In this document: positions 61,469 through 64,000 of the stretch, in pieces
How positions within the stretch are numbered: the first letter of the stretch is position 1
Layout of the letters: each line of letters begins with the position of its first letter
Assembly (NCBI RefSeq): GCF_000002985.6
Contig: NC_003281.10
Location: 3,720,001 to 3,784,000 of the forward strand
Length of the DNA stretch: 64,000 bases
Source of the DNA: Caenorhabditis elegans
Lineage: Eukaryota > Nematoda > Chromadorea > Rhabditida > Rhabditidae
Direction of reading: 5' to 3'
Program-made: the position numbers and the translations under genes
The notes under the pieces: model-generated
What the model saw: only the letters and a program-made list of their open reading frames with translations
Told to the model about the DNA's origin: nothing
The model's database searches: none

Positions 61469-64000
61469 AAAAATTATTAGGTTGAATTAAAAAAGTTTGT
61501 TATGTAAACTTTAGCAACCTATAATTTGGAAAGTTTTGGAGATGTTGAAAAAAATTGAGGGGCTACGGCACATGGAAACTCTCTATTGTGATATTGAAAA
61601 GTTACTGTACTTCACTGTAAAATTACTGTAGTTACTGTACTACTACAGACAATATTAAGGCGCATATATCTGTATTTGAAACTTTTTTGATAGCTTTTAG
61701 AATGACCGAGGCAAAAGCTACAAAAGTTGGAGGTCTTTTAGGCATGCTCCCATCCCTTAAGTTTGTCCAAATTTTATTTTTTTTATTCTTTCCCAAAGTA
61801 GTGCTCATTGAGCCGTATCATATTCACTTGCCCTTTCCCAATATATATGTTCCCTGAGAATAAAAACCTTGGCGACAATGACTTTTTGAGACCTCATATT
61901 GAAAATTGGTTGAGTTTTGGAGGGAATTGGCTACACACTGCTCTTTGAGTTGAAGAGAGAAAGAAAGAGAGTTGCACACGTTGTAAACGACAACTTGTGC
62001 TCCACAAATTGTGAAATAGTGGGGACAGCACCACTCGGCGGGTTACCGCAATAATGTGACACGTGGCAGAGGGTAATAAATTGCGAGGTGGTGATGATAC
62101 TAGAAGATCCCAGAAGAACTAACATTTTTGTAGGTTCAGAGAATATGAATCAATTTGAACAATTTGAACTTCCGCGTAGAATACGGTATAAAAAAAGTTT
62201 TCGTAGTTGCACAGATTTTTTCCTAGCCAGGTGAGGCAAAGTTGCAGCGCAAAAAATTTTAAAATTTTGAAAATTGCAAATATTGCACCAGAAAAAAATT
62301 ATTAAATTTTCGAATTTGCGGATGAAATATGACGCATTGACTTGGTGTTCGCACAGTTATTAAGAGACTTTTGTATCAAATTTGACGCGCAAGATTATGA
62401 ATCACTTGATCTACAATCAGTTCGGTTCTAGGAAATTTTTACGCTTTTATTTGTTTGCAGAAACTGTTCAGAATTCTGGCTAAGTCATACACTAAATTTA
62501 CGTGCAAACTAGGATATAAAGAGGGTGCAACATACAGCGATTTTCAAAAACGTATAACTCAAAAAAAATACAGCTAGAGAAAAAACTTTCAACTAAAAAA
62601 ATTTAGCTTACAACTTTTTCTACATGTTTGCAAATTACAACATTTTATCAACTCTACTCTGGAAAATTTAATGCGGCTGACATCTTAGGGGTCCATGTTC
62701 ATGTCAGAAGCCCTAATGAAATTTCCGTAAGTTTTGTACAAGATTCAAGTTTATTCTCCAAATTCTCAAACAATAAAACCATTGCCCATTTATTTCCCCT
62801 AGCAGTTCTTTTTCCCTACCTAACCAACCAATAAATCCTACTCTCTCTCTACTCTCTTTTGATCTCCCACTCTCCTATTTCACCTGTTCTTACTCTTTTC
62901 CTTACCGACATCGAAATGTGAGTGAGAGAGAGAAATGGATCATCTCGGTTACGAGCCGCTACAAGTGTAACTCTCTATCCCTTCTCACAGACATTTCAGT
63001 GATTAACACCCGAGAATCCAGAGGAGAGCACAAGAATCCAGGACAGGAGGTTGTTTTGTGTGAAAAAAAAGTGAAACGGATTGTAAAACAAAATGACAGC
63101 ACTTCAATTATTTTGAAATTTGTGTGCTTGCGTGTGCAAAAAGTGGAAGAGCCAATTGATTGGTCCAACCCGTCAGGTGGTTGTAGTTCTTGTCCCCCCC
63201 CCCTCTCCTGCTGATGATGATTCTAGATCTTTCTACTTTCAATTCAAACAAGTAAATAAATCTTGATGTGATTGGTTACTGTAATTGAATTGGAATTGGG
63301 AAGCAATTATGAAATGCATTGTTCGCCTTCTTTTTCAGATTTGTTGTTTCAGAATGTGGCATTTTATGGGTTAAGAACTTTTTTCGATAGCACAAGTTGA
63401 ACATTCAATTTGACCTCTGGAAAACGCGGAAATTTTTAATTTTTGGGAATCCGACTTCTCTAAAATTTTGTAGAAGGATTCCTATGACATAATACTACTG
63501 GAAAAATCGATGGTCATGTGTTTCAGAGGGCAAGTGGATCACAGAAAACCCTTTGTAATTGCGTGTCAAACACGGTGCATCGAGAGTCGCTAAACCGAAC
63601 AGCTCCAAAGCACCATATTTTACGCGCAAGCTGAATTTTTCCCAATTTCGGAGTGTTTGAAAAGCTGGTTTATCTTTGAATTCCGAACTTATTAAAAAAA
63701 ACTAATTAGGAAACTATTTGAACAAAATTCGTAAAAAAATTCATTCAATTTTTGCCTGAAAAACTGAAAATATAAGTTACTTAAGTTTTGGATGATTTTT
63801 TCATTTTCAAAAAACAGCCCCGAAAATCGAAGCTTTTCGCTATTTTAGTTTTTTTTGTATTTTTCAGAAAACCGAAAAATATATAGATTTTTCAATCTGA
63901 ATGCGTTGGTTTTTCGATTATTTAAATAAAAATCAACGGAATTTTTTTTCAAATATCCTATGTTTAGGAAGAATAGCTAAGTTACGGAATAGTCGGATTT
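61469..64000. other. Probable long 5' intron or upstream region of the cyclase gene
   Basis: I looked for exons coding for the missing first membrane helices on the minus strand and found none with splice sites and hydrophobic frames. A GTAAGG donor near 62903 (after CATTTCGATGTCG) could end a 5' untranslated exon. The remainder is AT-rich, with pyrimidine tracts at 62830-62900 and GCGCAAG/CACGGTGCATC motifs near 63570. No plus-strand gene is supported. Confidence 0.45.

Noticed and set aside
61931..62125. Possible cyclase 5' exon (MLVLLGSSSIITTSQF)
   Set aside because: No convincing donor or acceptor and it does not join in frame to the exon starting at 61468.

Overview
This window is nematode nuclear DNA, almost certainly Caenorhabditis elegans chromosome III. 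It is AT-rich, with many introns of about 45-60 bp ending in TTTTCAG, SL1-type trans-splice acceptors directly before start codons, TTAGGC telomere-like stretches, and many small inverted-repeat elements. The gene order (CDC45, the Ovo zinc-finger gene lin-48, a SAND-domain gmeb gene, a tandem-repeat galectin, an adenylyl cyclase) fits my memory of the evl-18(cdc-45)/lin-48 - gmeb-3/lec-4/acy-3 interval. The species and symbols come from recognised proteins, not from a search.

Layout, left to right. 0.3-3.6 kb (-): a CSR-1-like Argonaute copy with two frame breaks and no slicer aspartates. 4.3-9.6 kb (-): three nematode-type genes of unknown function spaced closely enough to be an operon. 10.1-15.0 kb (-): cdc-45 (replication helicase factor), which carries two opposite-strand genes inside its introns. 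16.6-19.4 kb (+): a long Arg/Ser- and Pro-rich protein. 19.4-25.4 kb: a gene-poor stretch upstream of lin-48, with minisatellites, inverted-repeat elements and a TTAGGC-like block. 25.5-27.3 kb (+): lin-48. 27.6-39.4 kb (-): a large ankyrin-repeat protein ending in a DPY-30 motif, built from duplicated exon blocks. 40.6-45.5 kb (-): a STAT transcription factor-like gene. 47.7 kb (-): a possible small gene. 48.5-50.2 kb (+): gmeb-3-like SAND/AT-hook protein. 50.5-50.8 kb: a 19/20-bp satellite. 51.5-53.3 kb (-): the galectin. 55.2-61.5 kb (-): an adenylyl cyclase (acy-3-like) whose two catalytic domains have lost most key residues; its 5' exons are not visible.

The genes do not form one pathway. 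The recurring theme is enzymes that look catalytically retired (Argonaute, cyclase), nested genes, and introns full of small inverted-repeat elements. Exon joins were worked out by hand from splice consensus and reading-frame continuity. Exon edges are good to a few bases; no search or expression data were available.
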